Position numbers and translations under genes: made by a program
Part shown: positions 52,289-61,900 of the stretch, in pieces
How the letters are laid out: each line of letters opens with the position of its first letter
How positions within the stretch are numbered: the stretch's first letter is position 1
The notes under the pieces: model-generated
Seen by the model: only the letters and a program-made list of their open reading frames with translations
Database searches by the model: none
Told to the model about the DNA's origin: nothing
From: Mucilaginibacter pallidiroseus
GTDB taxonomy: Bacteria; Bacteroidota; Bacteroidia; Sphingobacteriales; Sphingobacteriaceae
Direction of reading: 5' to 3'
NCBI RefSeq assembly: GCF_007846085.1
Contig: NZ_VOEJ01000004.1
Span: forward strand, 310,001-374,000
DNA: 64,000 nucleotides

Positions 52289-53488
52289 ATGCAGAACCCC
52301 ATCCCTGATAATGAAATGCAACGGATCATTAGTTTAAGCGACTATGATCTTGATTATTCCAGCCTGCAGGAAAACTTTAAAGACCTTGCAAAACTTGCGG
52401 CAAAAGTTGCCGGTACCGAAGTTTCATTAGTTAATTTGATAGATACCTACACGCAATGGACCGTAAGCAGCCATGGTTTGGATATAGACCAAATGGCCCG
52501 CGAGGATTCGGTATGCCAATATACTATTGCTTCGAACGGCCAATTTGAAGTGCCTGACCTAACCGCCGACGAACGCTTTAAAAATAAATTTTACGTAGTA
52601 GATGACCCAAGCCTGCGCTACTATTTTGGCGTGCCGCTGACAACCAGCGACGGACAAAACCTTGGAGCCCTTTGTGTAATGGACAAAGCGCCAAAAGAAC
52701 TATCGCCGGAGAAGGAAGAACTGCTCAAAATAATTGCCGATGAGATCATAAACCGACTCAATGCACTCAAGGTAATTGCCGGTTTAAAAACGGAGCTAAA
52801 CGAAGCTCATCAAACTAAAAAGAAAGTAGCACACGATATTCGTGGCCCGTTGGGTGGCATTATTGGTTTGGCACAGGTTATTAGTGAGCAAGGGAAAGAT
52901 AACGAGATTGATGAGGTACTTGAGTTTATTAACCTGATACAGCGCAGCGGCCGATCTTTGCTTGAATTAGCCGACGAGATACTTACCATTGAAAAACCAC
53001 AGCGTGAAGCCAACGCAGACGAGTTTACGTTACTGATATTTAAGGACAAGCTTGAAAAACTGTATACGCCGCAGGCTATAAATAAAAACATTAAGTTTAC
53101 TGTCAATACCTCTGCAGATGCTGCAAACGTTCCTTTTTCTAAAAATAAGCTGTTGCAGATCACAGGGAACTTAATATCTAATGCTATGAAGTTTACCCCA
53201 CGCGATGGCAGCGTTACGGTTGACTTGAGCCTGAAGATAGAAAAAACGCAAAACACCCTTCAAATTAACGTTGCAGATACCGGCGTGGGCCTAACGGCAA
53301 ACGAGATATTTCATATACTAAGCGGTAACAAGGCATCAACTAACGGTACAGGCGGCGAGATAGGTTATGGCTTTGGCCTGGCTTTGGTAAAACACCTGGT
53401 TGATACCATTGGTGGCACCATGCATATTTACTCGCAGCCGGGGCAGGGTGCCAACTTCGAAATTTTGCTGCCGCAAAAGGAGAGGTAA
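52289..53488 (+). CDS. GAF-domain sensor histidine kinase
   Basis: A 399-residue cytosolic kinase with no membrane segment. An N-terminal GAF domain (about 20-160; SLVNLIDTYTQWTVSSHGLD, DDPSLRYYFGVPLTTSDGQN, GALCVMDKAPKEL) resembles the form found in Bacteroidota phytochrome-like and redox GAF kinases. The HisKA helix holds the phospho-acceptor (HDIRGPLGGIIG, near 181). The ATPase domain shows an N box NLISNAMKFTP, a G1 box ADTGVGL and a G2 box GYGFGLALVKH. No receiver or response regulator is beside it, so the partner is unknown. The GAF lacks an obvious chromophore Cys. Confidence 0.92.
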   Translation: MQNPIPDNEMQRIISLSDYDLDYSSLQENFKDLAKLAAKVAGTEVSLVNLIDTYTQWTVSSHGLDIDQMAREDSVCQYTIASNGQFEVPDLTADERFKNKFYVVDDPSLRYYFGVPLTTSDGQNLGALCVMDKAPKELSPEKEELLKIIADEIINRLNALKVIAGLKTELNEAHQTKKKVAHDIRGPLGGIIGLAQVISEQGKDNEIDEVLEFINLIQRSGRSLLELADEILTIEKPQREANADEFTLLIFKDKLEKLYTPQAINKNIKFTVNTSADAANVPFSKNKLLQITGNLISNAMKFTPRDGSVTVDLSLKIEKTQNTLQINVADTGVGLTANEIFHILSGNKASTNGTGGEIGYGFGLALVKHLVDTIGGTMHIYSQPGQGANFEILLPQKER

Positions 53489-53569
53489 CAATTATTGGTA
53501 ATGCTTTTATTACAGTGTTTTATCACACAGAATATTTAATAAATTAGCAGAAACCAATACAAACCTAAA

Positions 53570-54511
53570 ATGAAAAAAAACACACTTAGCAGGCGCCGCT
53601 TTATAGGTATAAGTGCCGTAGCAACGGCGTCTGCATTGTTTTTATCCAAAGCTTCATTTGCTGCCTCGGCCTTAATGGCTGCCCTTAAGCCCAACTCAAA
53701 AATCAACGGTGTGCAAATAGGTGTTATTACCTATTCGTTCCGGAGCATGCCGGGCACTGTTGAGGATTTGCTTAAATATTGCATTGAATGTGACATAAAC
53801 GCCATTGAACTAATGGGCGAGGCCGCGGAAGCTTATGCGGGTGCACCAAAAAGGGAGTCGGCAGAGTCTTGGGATGATTTCAGGCCCAAACTGGCGGCTT
53901 GGCGATCTTCCGCATCTATGGATAAGTTTAAGGAAATCCGTAAGATGTTTAATGATGCCGGTGTATCCATCTACGCCTGGAAACCAAATGCGCTTGGCGC
54001 AAAAAATACCGATGCCGAAATTGATTATGCCTTTAACGCAGGTAAAATGTTGGGCGTAACACACCTAACTGTAGAGTTGCCAAACGATGATGCCCTTACG
54101 CAACGCCTTGGCGATATGGCCGCCAAACATAAGCTGATGGTAGGCTACCACGCTCACACCCAGGCAACGCCCACACTGTGGGACAAAGCGCTAAGCCAAT
54201 CAAAATACAATGGTATTAACCTGGATATTGGCCACTACTCATCAGGCACCAGCAGCAGCCCGGTGCCGTTTATTGAGAAGTATCACGACCGTATTACCAG
54301 CATGCACATTAAGGATCGTAAGTTTAACAACGGGCCCAACGCACCATGGGGGCAGGGAGATACGCCAATAAAAGATGTAATGCAGTTGATGAAAACAAGC
54401 AAGTATAAGTTCCCGGCAACTATTGAGCTGGAGTATAACATACCGGCAGGGTCTGACGCGGTAAAGGAAGTGAAAATTTGCCGTGCTTACCTGGCTGACG
54501 CTTTAAAGTAA
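53570..54511 (+). CDS. sugar phosphate isomerase/epimerase-like TIM barrel, Tat-exported
   Basis: A 313-residue xylose-isomerase-like TIM barrel. The N-terminus NTLSRRRFIGISAVATAS has a twin-arginine motif and a hydrophobic core, so a folded, cofactor-loaded enzyme is likely sent to the periplasm. Metal-site pattern: IELMGEAAE near residue 80, VELPNDD, GYHAHTQ, LDIGHYSSG, SMHIKDRK and IELEYNI, giving the Glu/Asp/His/Glu set of the family. Relatives in Bacteroidota isomerise or epimerise sugars, often next to oxidoreductases; substrate unknown. A lipoprotein gene starts 20 bases downstream. Confidence 0.86.
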   Translation: MKKNTLSRRRFIGISAVATASALFLSKASFAASALMAALKPNSKINGVQIGVITYSFRSMPGTVEDLLKYCIECDINAIELMGEAAEAYAGAPKRESAESWDDFRPKLAAWRSSASMDKFKEIRKMFNDAGVSIYAWKPNALGAKNTDAEIDYAFNAGKMLGVTHLTVELPNDDALTQRLGDMAAKHKLMVGYHAHTQATPTLWDKALSQSKYNGINLDIGHYSSGTSSSPVPFIEKYHDRITSMHIKDRKFNNGPNAPWGQGDTPIKDVMQLMKTSKYKFPATIELEYNIPAGSDAVKEVKICRAYLADALK

Positions 54512-54530
54512 TATTTGCTATCTTAACAAC

Positions 54531-54926
54531 ATGAAGAAAACCTTATGCTTTGCGCTTGTCGCTCTTATATTGAGCAGTTGCAATTACACTACCTATAATA
54601 TGAACCGTGGCGAGCTCAAGATCGCTAAAAAGGACACATATAATGTTTACTACAGCACCATTACCCCTAATGGCGTAAAGGCCAAAGTAAGCTATGTTGA
54701 TAAAGATGGTAAAGATCACGAAGAAAAATTTGACGGCGGCCGGTGGGAAAAGCTGGTACAGTTGCCATCAAAGACTGCCGTTATATTTAAAGTAGACACA
54801 AAGTTGCCAAAAACTACACCTAACAGCCAATTGATCACCAATATTAAGGTTGATAATGCAGTGGTGTCCGAGCAGATACAGACTGGCAAAGATGTTAAAT
54901 ACAGGTTTGCATTTAAACTGCCCTGA
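54531..54926 (+). CDS. small lipoprotein of unknown function
   Basis: A 131-residue lipoprotein with signal MKKTLCFALVALILSSC (lipobox ILSSC) followed by NYTTYNMNRG. The mature part is beta-rich (TYNVYYSTITPNGVKAKVSY, DGKDHEEKFDGGRWEKLVQL) with no recognised domain; a small immunoglobulin-like or barrel fold is possible. It follows the isomerase-like gene by 20 bases and shares its terminator, so the two are probably co-transcribed. Confidence 0.75.
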   Translation: MKKTLCFALVALILSSCNYTTYNMNRGELKIAKKDTYNVYYSTITPNGVKAKVSYVDKDGKDHEEKFDGGRWEKLVQLPSKTAVIFKVDTKLPKTTPNSQLITNIKVDNAVVSEQIQTGKDVKYRFAFKLP

Positions 54927-54949
54927 TCAAGCCTTTATCGGTCATAAGA

Positions 54950-54986
54950 AATTAAAGCCCAAGCATTAGTTGCTTGGGCTTTAATT
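54950..54986. terminator. bidirectional terminator between convergent genes
   Basis: Arms AATTAAAGCCCAAGCA and TGCTTGGGCTTTAATT, 16 bp perfect with a 5-base loop and A/T ends on both sides. It serves the lipoprotein on the plus strand and the SDR on the minus strand. Confidence 0.9.
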
Positions 54987-55005
54987 TGTATAAGGGAAGT
55001 TCAAA

Positions 55006-55782
55006 TTAGCTTACTACTGGTAACGAACCTCCGTCGATGCTATATATTGCACCTGTCAAGTAAGCTGCCGACGGCGATACCAGGAAGCGAACCAGTGAAG
55101 CGACTTCTTCAGGCTCGGCCATGCGGCCCATTGGTATACCGCCTATTTGCGTTAGCAGGTGGTTTACACCTTCCTCAACCGATATACCTGCTGATGCGGC
55201 ATAGTCCTTTATAAAGTTTTCCATCATTTCGGTTTTTGTAGCACCGGGCGCTACAGTAAGCACGCGTACGCCTTTGCTTGCAAGCTCTGTTGCAAGCGCC
55301 TTGCTGTAGCTATTTAAGGCAGCTTTGGATACTGCATACGCCAGATTAAGATCCCACAATGGTAGCTTACCTGCAATTGATGATATATGTATAATCACAC
55401 CGCTACCTTGCTTAATCATTTGTGGCAACAGGGCTTTGTCCAGGCGTATGGCAGAGATAAGGTTCAACTGGAGTTCCTGCTCCCAATGCTCATCTGTAAG
55501 GGTACTGAAGCCGCCACCAGGCGTGGTGAGCCCGCCAACATTATTGATTAAGATATCAATGCCTCCGTAAGCTTCGCTGATGGTCTGTGTTAGGTTGGCT
55601 ACGTCCGTAGGGTTCGTTAGGTCTGCCGCAATGAAATGATACGGGCTTTCTGCCGGTTGAGTTCTCGCACTCACAATCACCTCAGCACCCGATTTGGCTA
55701 ACTGGTCTGCAATGGCTTTACCTATACCTTTTGTGCCACCTGTAACTAATGCTTTTTTTCCTTTTAAATCTAATACTTCCAT
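55006..55782 (-). CDS. SDR-family oxidoreductase under TetR control
   Basis: A 258-residue classical short-chain dehydrogenase. Cofactor motif VTGGTKGIGKAIA near residues 14-26; the structural NNVGG motif; catalytic Ser in HISSIAG; and YAVSKAAL for the Tyr-Lys pair; end MASLVRFLV-type with YLTGAIYSIDGGSLP. It is NAD(P)-dependent and cytosolic, substrate unknown. A perfect palindrome identical in its core to the TetR-gene operator sits 14 bases before its ATG, so repression by the upstream TetR protein is very likely. It follows that TetR gene on the same strand. Confidence 0.93.
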   Translation of the reverse strand: MEVLDLKGKKALVTGGTKGIGKAIADQLAKSGAEVIVSARTQPAESPYHFIAADLTNPTDVANLTQTISEAYGGIDILINNVGGLTTPGGGFSTLTDEHWEQELQLNLISAIRLDKALLPQMIKQGSGVIIHISSIAGKLPLWDLNLAYAVSKAALNSYSKALATELASKGVRVLTVAPGATKTEMMENFIKDYAASAGISVEEGVNHLLTQIGGIPMGRMAEPEEVASLVRFLVSPSAAYLTGAIYSIDGGSLPVVS

Positions 55783-55796
55783 GTTGCTGTTTTTTA

Positions 55797-55818
55797 TTCT
55801 GAAACAATTGTTTCAGAA
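55797..55818. promoter_or_regulatory. operator upstream of the SDR gene
   Basis: Perfect 22-bp palindrome TTCTGAAACAATTGTTTCAG plus AA, with half-site TCTGAAACA and a 2-base centre (AT). The same half-sites with the same 2-base spacing occur before the TetR gene at 56433-56452. Confidence 0.85.
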
Positions 55819-55832
55819 TTGTTTAAAAAAAT

Positions 55833-56411
55833 TTATTTTGATAATTGTTTAATGAAATATTGGGCCATGCGTTTGATTTTCACAGGGTCTTTATGCAGTA
55901 TATATGACTCGTGCCAGCCTGTCCAGGTACTATTAAAATAGTCTGCGAGTAACGCAGGATCTTCATCAGCGTCAATTTCTCCTTTAAGCATAGCGCTTTG
56001 AATAAGGTTGTATAAAAACTGATAAGATCTGTCGCTATCTTCTTTTAAAATGTCCTTAACCCGCTGGTCGTTGGTTGCCATTTCAAAAGCACATTTAATG
56101 GCCATGCAGCTATCTTGTCCATTGATAATAATGTCGACCGCATCATGGATGTAATCCACCAATACGGAAAAAGGTGAATCTTTGCTTGATAATCTTTTAT
56201 CCCAATCCTTTTTTCGGATGTCAGTATAGTGGTTAACACAGCGCACAAACAGCTCCTGTTTGTCGCCGATGGTGTTGTAAAGGCTGCTGCTGTTAATCTG
56301 CATGGCATCGGTCAAGTCGCGCATAGATGTAGCATTATAGCCCTGTTTCCAAAAAACTTCCATCGCTTTTTGGATTGCCAATGTTTCATCAAATTCAACG
56401 TTTCTTGCCAT
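55833..56411 (-). CDS. TetR/AcrR-family repressor
   Basis: A 192-residue regulator from the ATG at 56411; six upstream residues in frame from 56429 run into the operator and are excluded. The N-terminal helix-turn-helix is clear: FDETLAIQKAMEVFWKQGYN, ATSMRDLTDAMQINSSSLYN and TIGDKQELFVRCVNHY. The C-terminal domain fits the TetR_C type with a ligand pocket (CMAIKCAFEMATNDQRVKDI). Two matching palindromes, one before this gene and one before the SDR gene, show that it likely represses itself and the SDR. The inducer may be the SDR substrate; this is an inference. Confidence 0.93.
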   Translation of the reverse strand: MARNVEFDETLAIQKAMEVFWKQGYNATSMRDLTDAMQINSSSLYNTIGDKQELFVRCVNHYTDIRKKDWDKRLSSKDSPFSVLVDYIHDAVDIIINGQDSCMAIKCAFEMATNDQRVKDILKEDSDRSYQFLYNLIQSAMLKGEIDADEDPALLADYFNSTWTGWHESYILHKDPVKIKRMAQYFIKQLSK

Positions 56412-56426
56412 TGCTTTACAAAGGTA

Positions 56427-56458
56427 CAATAATCTGAAACACCTGTTTCAGATTATTG
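56427..56458. promoter_or_regulatory. operator upstream of the TetR gene
   Basis: Perfect inverted repeat with 15-base arms (CAATAATCTGAAACA / TGTTTCAGATTATTG) and a 2-base CC centre. The core TCTGAAACA-NN-TGTTTCAGA is the same as at 55798-55817. Confidence 0.88.
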
Positions 56459-56509
56459 TCATATATGGATGTTAAATTTGCTCATATTCCTATTAGCTGA
56501 TCGCTGGCC

Positions 56510-56962
56510 TCATCGGCTCAGATAATCGTAAATTTCATGCCCGGTCTTGGTTCCATCGGCTAATTTTTCAGTATAGTCATAGTAAAAAATAAGCTTATTT
56601 GCACCAGCGTCCTGAACTTCGCAAGTTACTGTTTGTTTCGGAGCTGGTGTACCGTCGGCAAAATAAGCATCAACCACAAAAGTTAGTTTTTTGCCGTCAA
56701 CCTTGTAATTGAAAGTTGTATAATTACCTATTCCAGTTCCATCGGTATTGAATTGAACATATTCTCCTCCAACAAAAATATATGTACTGTCTTTTGTTTG
56801 GCCGCCTGAGTATTGTTTCCGAAGGCTTGTTAAGTACCTCCACTTACCTGTTATTACCGGAGCCTGGGGTTCTTCAACTTTAGTTGACGACTCTTTTTTG
56901 CATGCTGTAAAGTAGACTGAGAAAAATAAAACCGTTGCTACCGTGGCGAATTTCTTAAACAT
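56510..56962 (-). CDS. lipocalin-like lipoprotein, unknown function
   Basis: A 150-residue lipoprotein with signal MFKKFATVATVLFFSVYFTA and lipobox FTAC followed by KKESS. The mature part begins ITGKWRYLTSLRKQ, a pattern found in small lipocalin-like (DUF) proteins of Bacteroidota, then beta strands GEYVQFNTDGTGIGNYTTFN and KLTFVVDAYFADGTPAP, ending HEIYDYLSR. A ligand-binding or sensor role is possible but not shown. TATCTTCG, one base off the promoter core, lies about 40 bases upstream. Confidence 0.75.
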   Translation of the reverse strand: MFKKFATVATVLFFSVYFTACKKESSTKVEEPQAPVITGKWRYLTSLRKQYSGGQTKDSTYIFVGGEYVQFNTDGTGIGNYTTFNYKVDGKKLTFVVDAYFADGTPAPKQTVTCEVQDAGANKLIFYYDYTEKLADGTKTGHEIYDYLSR

Positions 56963-57261
56963 AAGATGTGATTTGAGATTTGGATTTATAGCGAAGATAT
57001 GCCATCGTAACTAAATCTTCATTAACAGTGGGCCGTAATTATTTTGCGTCTATCTGCTGTATTAAAAATGCATCGTTTTGCTGGAGCACATATGCATATT
57101 GGCTCTTATTGTACAGAAACGTTTTGCACACTTTTAGTAAATGTTTACTCCTGAATGCTATTGCTCGAATTAGTTTTTATTAGATAACGTAGGCGGTTTC
57201 AAATTAGAAAAAAGGTTTGTGAGACTTTACCGACAGGTTTTGGTGTAGCAGTTATAGAGAA
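56963..57261. other. intergenic region without a gene
   Basis: About 300 AT-rich bases between the lipocalin-like gene and the palindrome near tRNA-Arg. No credible open frame, no repeat shared with other spacers, and no RNA fold stands out by eye. Confidence 0.4.
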
Positions 57262-57301
57262 ATACGGTACGATAAGTATTTAATATACTATCGTACCGTA
57301 T
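57262..57301. repeat. 13-bp perfect palindrome downstream of tRNA-Arg
   Basis: ATACGGTACGATA (57262-57274) is the exact reverse complement of TATCGTACCGTAT (57289-57301), with a 14-base AT-rich centre that can slip-pair. It lies 9 bases beyond the tRNA 3' end and is followed on the minus strand by TTCTCT, so it may act as the tRNA transcript terminator, though it could equally be a protein binding site. Confidence 0.6.
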
Positions 57302-57310
57302 AGCTTAATG

Positions 57311-57382
57311 TGTTCCCGACGAGATTCGAACTCATATCATTAGAACCGGAATCTAACATTCTATCCATTGAACTACGGGAAC
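57311..57382 (-). tRNA. tRNA-Arg (anticodon CCG)
   Basis: A complete cloverleaf on the minus strand. The 7-bp acceptor stem GTTCCCG / CGGGAAC closes it; the D arm contains GTTCAATGGATAGAA; the anticodon stem TTAGA / TCTAA encloses TTCCGGT, giving anticodon CCG (codon CGG); the T arm contains GAGTTCGAATCTC. The discriminator base is A, and the CCA end is not encoded. It stands alone between a lipoprotein gene and the efflux operon. Confidence 0.95.
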
Positions 57383-57447
57383 GGGAGGCCAAATATAAGT
57401 AAAGTATTTTACCTTATAAATGAAATCGGCCCCGTTGTAAAATAGAT

Positions 57448-58863
57448 TTACTGCCAGCCACCCCCTAATGAGCGGTAAAGTTCGGCAACGGCGCTAAGTT
57501 GGGCACGTTTAACCGAAGCCAGTTCCAGCTCGCTTTGCAAAACATTGCTTTGCGCGGTGATAACCTCAAGGTAATTGGCCAAACCATTGCGGAAAAGCAT
57601 GTTGGCGTTACCCGTCGCCTGTTGCAGCGTGCGCACCCTTTCGGCAGCTACAGTTTGCTCAGTTTTTAACTTTTCTATTTTGACAAGCGCATCAGAAACT
57701 TCGCCTACAGCATTTAAAACCGATTGGCGAAACTGCAGCACTGTTTTTTCGCGCTCAACCTTGGCAACCTCGTACTGGGTTTTTAAACGCTTGCGCTGGA
57801 ATATTGGCTGAGTAATACCACCCGCAACCGTTCCAAATAAGGATGCAGGTATATTGAACCAATTGCTTGCCCTGAAGGAATTTACACCACCCGTGGCTGT
57901 AATATTTAAGGCCGGATACATGCTGGCCTTTGCAATACCCACCTGGGCATTGGCTATGTTAAGTGCAAGTTCGGCGCTGCGTACATCAGGGCGGCGGCTT
58001 ACTATGGCCGATGGCAAGCCTGATGGCAGGTTATCGTTTAGTGGCAACTGATCTAGTTTAGTGCTGCGCTCAACGCGGCTTGGTAAGGCACCGGTAAGTA
58101 TGCTCAACGCATTTTCTTGTATGGTTATATTTTGCTCGAACTGCGGTACCAATTGTGCGGCTACCAGCCGCTGTGCTTCGGCTTGTTGCACTGCTAAAGA
58201 GGTAACCTGGCCGGCATCAAACTGCAGGTGTATAATACGCAGGGTACTGTCGTTAAGCGTTAAGTTCTTTTTGGCAACATCAAGTTGGGCATCAAGCATC
58301 AATAAGTTGTAATAACCTTGCGATACCGAGGCTACAATATTGGTTTGCACCGCTTTTTTCGCTTCGGTAGTTTGTAAGTAGGTGGCAAGCGCGGCTTTAT
58401 TCTGGTTGCGAATGCGGCCCCAGATATCAGCTTCCCATGAAAGGCCCAAGTTGGCCGAATAGTCTTCGATATGTTTGGTGCCTAAGAACTGGCCAAGGCT
58501 TATACCGTTCAGGCTATTGTCTGACGGGCGACTGGTAGTAGCCGTTACGTTTAAATTAAGCTGTGGCAAGTAATTCCATTTTACCTGTTTAAACAATAAG
58601 TCAGATGACTCGATGTTTTTTACCGCTATCAGCATGTCGTAGTTATGCGCAATGGCGCTATCTATCAGCTTTTGCAAGGTAGCATCGGTAAAAAAGTTTT
58701 TCCACTGTATGTTGGCTATGCTGGCGGTATCTGCAGTGGTTGTTTGTGCGTTGCGGAAAGCTACCGGCAATTCCGGTTTTGGCGCAGGCACATCTTTTGA
58801 AACTTTACAGGCGCTCAGTATTACCAAGGATATTAAAATCAGCCTGTTGATTATATTTTTCAT
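57448..58863 (-). CDS. RND efflux outer-membrane factor lipoprotein (NodT/OprM type)
   Basis: A 471-residue TolC-like channel from the ATG at 58863 (an earlier in-frame ATG at 58884 overlaps an intercistronic hairpin). Signal with lipobox LVILSAC then KVSKD. Two outer-membrane efflux repeats are seen: first half NIQWKNFFTDATLQKLIDSA through QGYYNLLMLDAQLDVAKKNL, second half RPDVRSAELALNIANAQVGI through ELASVKRAQLSAVAELYRSL. The end SLGGGW is typical. It forms the trimeric outer-membrane exit duct for the pump encoded just upstream; gene order is adaptor, permease, channel. Confidence 0.94.
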   Translation of the reverse strand: MKNIINRLILISLVILSACKVSKDVPAPKPELPVAFRNAQTTTADTASIANIQWKNFFTDATLQKLIDSAIAHNYDMLIAVKNIESSDLLFKQVKWNYLPQLNLNVTATTSRPSDNSLNGISLGQFLGTKHIEDYSANLGLSWEADIWGRIRNQNKAALATYLQTTEAKKAVQTNIVASVSQGYYNLLMLDAQLDVAKKNLTLNDSTLRIIHLQFDAGQVTSLAVQQAEAQRLVAAQLVPQFEQNITIQENALSILTGALPSRVERSTKLDQLPLNDNLPSGLPSAIVSRRPDVRSAELALNIANAQVGIAKASMYPALNITATGGVNSFRASNWFNIPASLFGTVAGGITQPIFQRKRLKTQYEVAKVEREKTVLQFRQSVLNAVGEVSDALVKIEKLKTEQTVAAERVRTLQQATGNANMLFRNGLANYLEVITAQSNVLQSELELASVKRAQLSAVAELYRSLGGGWQ

Positions 58864-58878
58864 TGTTTTATATGATAG

Positions 58879-58913
58879 ATGCAACCCGGCCGGTTTACCT
58901 AGCCGGGTTGCAT
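58879..58913. other. intercistronic hairpin between permease and channel genes
   Basis: 12-bp perfect arms ATGCAACCCGGC / GCCGGGTTGCAT with an 11-base loop in the gap between the permease stop and the channel start. There is no T-run, so it looks like an mRNA stabiliser or attenuator rather than a full terminator. Confidence 0.6.
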
Positions 58914-58919
58914 TGTTGT

Positions 58920-61900
58920 TTAAGATAATTGTGGTTGTAACTCTTCGGCCGGGTGTTCCTGGTCGTTTTTATCGAGGTTTTTTTCAATTGGTGCACCCGT
59001 AACACGTTCCTGCAAATGCTGGAATATTACAAACAACACGGGTATGATAAATAAACCTAATATTACACCAGACACCATACCGCCGGCTGCACCTATACTG
59101 ATGGAGTGGTTGCCCTGGGCAGACGGGCCTGTGGCAATACTCATTGGGAATAAACCGAACACGAATGCCATAGATGTCATGATAATTGGGCGGAGCCTTG
59201 ACCTTGATGCATCAATGGCCGACTCAACCAATCCGTAACCTGCCTTGCGGCGCTGTACGGCAAATTCCACAATTAAGATGGCGTTTTTAGCAAGCAAACC
59301 TATTAGCATAATAAGTGCTACCTGTACATAGATGTTGTTTTCGATACCTGTTAAGCCAAGCACCACAAACACACCAAAGATACCGGTAGGAATAGACAGG
59401 ATAACTGCAAGCGGGAGTATATAGCTTTCGTACTGTGCCGACAACAGAAAATATACAAACACTAAACACAGCATAAATACAATTGCAGACTGCCCGCCAG
59501 ATGAGATCTCCTCGCGTGTTTGGCCCGAAAACTCGTAGGCGAAACCTTGCGGAAGCTCTTCTTTAGCAGTTTCCTGAATAGCTCTGATGGCATCGCCCGA
59601 GCTAAAGCCCGGTTTTGGGATGGCATTGATCTGGATAGAATTGAATAGGTTATAACGTGACGCGGTTTCTGAACCGTAAACACGGGTTAGTTTAACCAGG
59701 GTATTGATGGGCACCATTTCGCCTGTTTTGTTTTTTACAAATACACGGTCGATCGATGAAGCATCGGTACGGTCGGCAATATCGGCCTGTACAATAACAC
59801 GGTAGTATTTACCAAAGCGGTTAAAGTCTGACGCCTGTGCGGTACCGAAATAAGCCTGCATGGTCTGCAAAATATCGCGCACGTTTACACCAAGCTGGTT
59901 GGCTTTTTCGTCGTTAACCTCCAATTGTAATTGCGGATAATCTGCCTTGAAGGAGGTAAATGCAAAGGCAATTTCTTTTTTCTGCATTAGTTTGCCAATG
60001 AAGTTATTGGCCACGCCGCTAAATTTATCTAACCGGCCACCGGTTTTATCCTGTAGCACCATGTCAAGGGCCTCTACGTTACTAAAGCCCGGTACAGTTG
60101 GGAAACTGAACACGAAGAAGTTACCACCAGTTATTGCACCTAACTGCCCGCGAATGATGTTTTGCAGTTCGTCGATATTTTTGACGTCGCCACGATCTTC
60201 ATTTGGCTTAAGCAATACAAATATTACTGCCGAAGATGGGCTGCTTGAATTAGTTAACAGGTTAAAACCTGATATGGCCGTTACAAACCTTGACGCGGGT
60301 AAAGCCCTTAATTTTTCTTCGGCCTGGTTTAAAACTTTCGTAGTACCATCTAATGATGTACCAGATGGTGTTGATACCGATATAGCTACGAAGCCCTGAT
60401 CCTCTGTAGGAATAAAGCCTGATTTTGTAGTACTTACCAGGTAAACTGTTACTGCTGTAATTACAGCCAGGCCGCCCATGCTAATCCATTTATTTTTAAT
60501 CAGGAATTTCAATCCGCCAACGTAACGGTTGGTAACCGCTTCAAAGCTGCTGTTAAAACCGTCGTAAAACTTTTGCGCAAAGCTGCGTTTTGGTTTCAGC
60601 GTACCATCCTCGCGCAAGGCGTGGTTATCTTTTAGGAACAAGGCTGCCAACGCAGGGCTAAGTGTTAGCGCATTTATCGCAGATATAACGATTGCGATCG
60701 ACATCGTAAACGCAAACTGGCGATAAAAGATCCCGGTTGAACCTGTCATGAAACCTACCGGAAGGAACACGGCAGCCATTACCAACGTAATAGAGATGAT
60801 GGCGCCTGTAATTTCGTGCATGGCTTCGGTAGTAGCGGCTTTAGGGGCCAAATGTTTGTGTTCCATTTTGGCGTGTACTGCCTCTACAACCACAATGGCA
60901 TCATCCACCACGATACCAATGGCCAGCACCAGGGCGAACAGCGTAAGCAAGTTGATTGAAAAACCAAACAGCTGCATAAAAAAGAACGTACCTAAAATAG
61001 CCACCGGTACTGCAATTGCCGGGATAAGTGTTGAGCGGAAATCCTGCAGGAAGATGAATACCACAATGAATACCAGGATAAAGGCTTCAATCAGGGTATG
61101 TTGCACCTGCGATATCGATTCATCCAAAGCGGTTTTGGTGCGATAGAACTGGTTCCATTCAACACCGGGAGGGAAATCTTTAGCGGCTTTCTCCATTACT
61201 TTGTCAACAGCAAGCTGTATTTCGTTTGCGTTTGATCCTGCTAGTTGTATCAAACCAAAAACTACACCTTCACGTCCGTTCAAGTGGGTTAAGCTATTGT
61301 ATGAGTAAGCACCCAATTCAACACGGGCTACATCTTTTAAATGCAGTACCGAACCATCTGCATTGGCACGGATAGCAATGTTTTCGTACTCTTCGGGTTT
61401 GGTTAATTTCCCCTTGTATTTAACAACATATTCAAAAACTTCGGTACTGCGCTCACCAAATTTACCCGGAGCTGCCTCTAAGTTTTTATCTTGTATGGCG
61501 GCCATAACCTCTGCAGGTGTAATTTTATAAGTGGCCATTTGCGTTGGATTTAACCAGATACGCATCGAATAATCTTTAACACCACCAAATATTGTGGCCG
61601 AGCCAATACCCGGGATACGTTTGATCTCCGGAATGATATTAATGGCGGCATAGTTGGCGATAAATGTGGGGTCGTATTTTTTAGGGTCGGTTGTATAAAT
61701 ACCCACCGCACCAATTAAGCTGTTTTGCTGTTTGGTGGTGGTAATACCCTGTTGTACAACCTCGGCAGGTAATTGTGCTGTAGCCTGGGCCACACGATTT
61801 TGCACGTTTACAGCTGCCTGGTCGGGGTTGGTGCCTTGTTTAAAGTAAACGGTAATGGCCAGCGATCCATCGTTACTGGCGATAGAGCTCATGTAGCTCA

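Noticed and set aside
57262-57382. Genomic-island attachment site at tRNA-Arg
   Set aside because: No integrase, no duplicated tRNA 3' fragment and no change in gene type on either side were seen.
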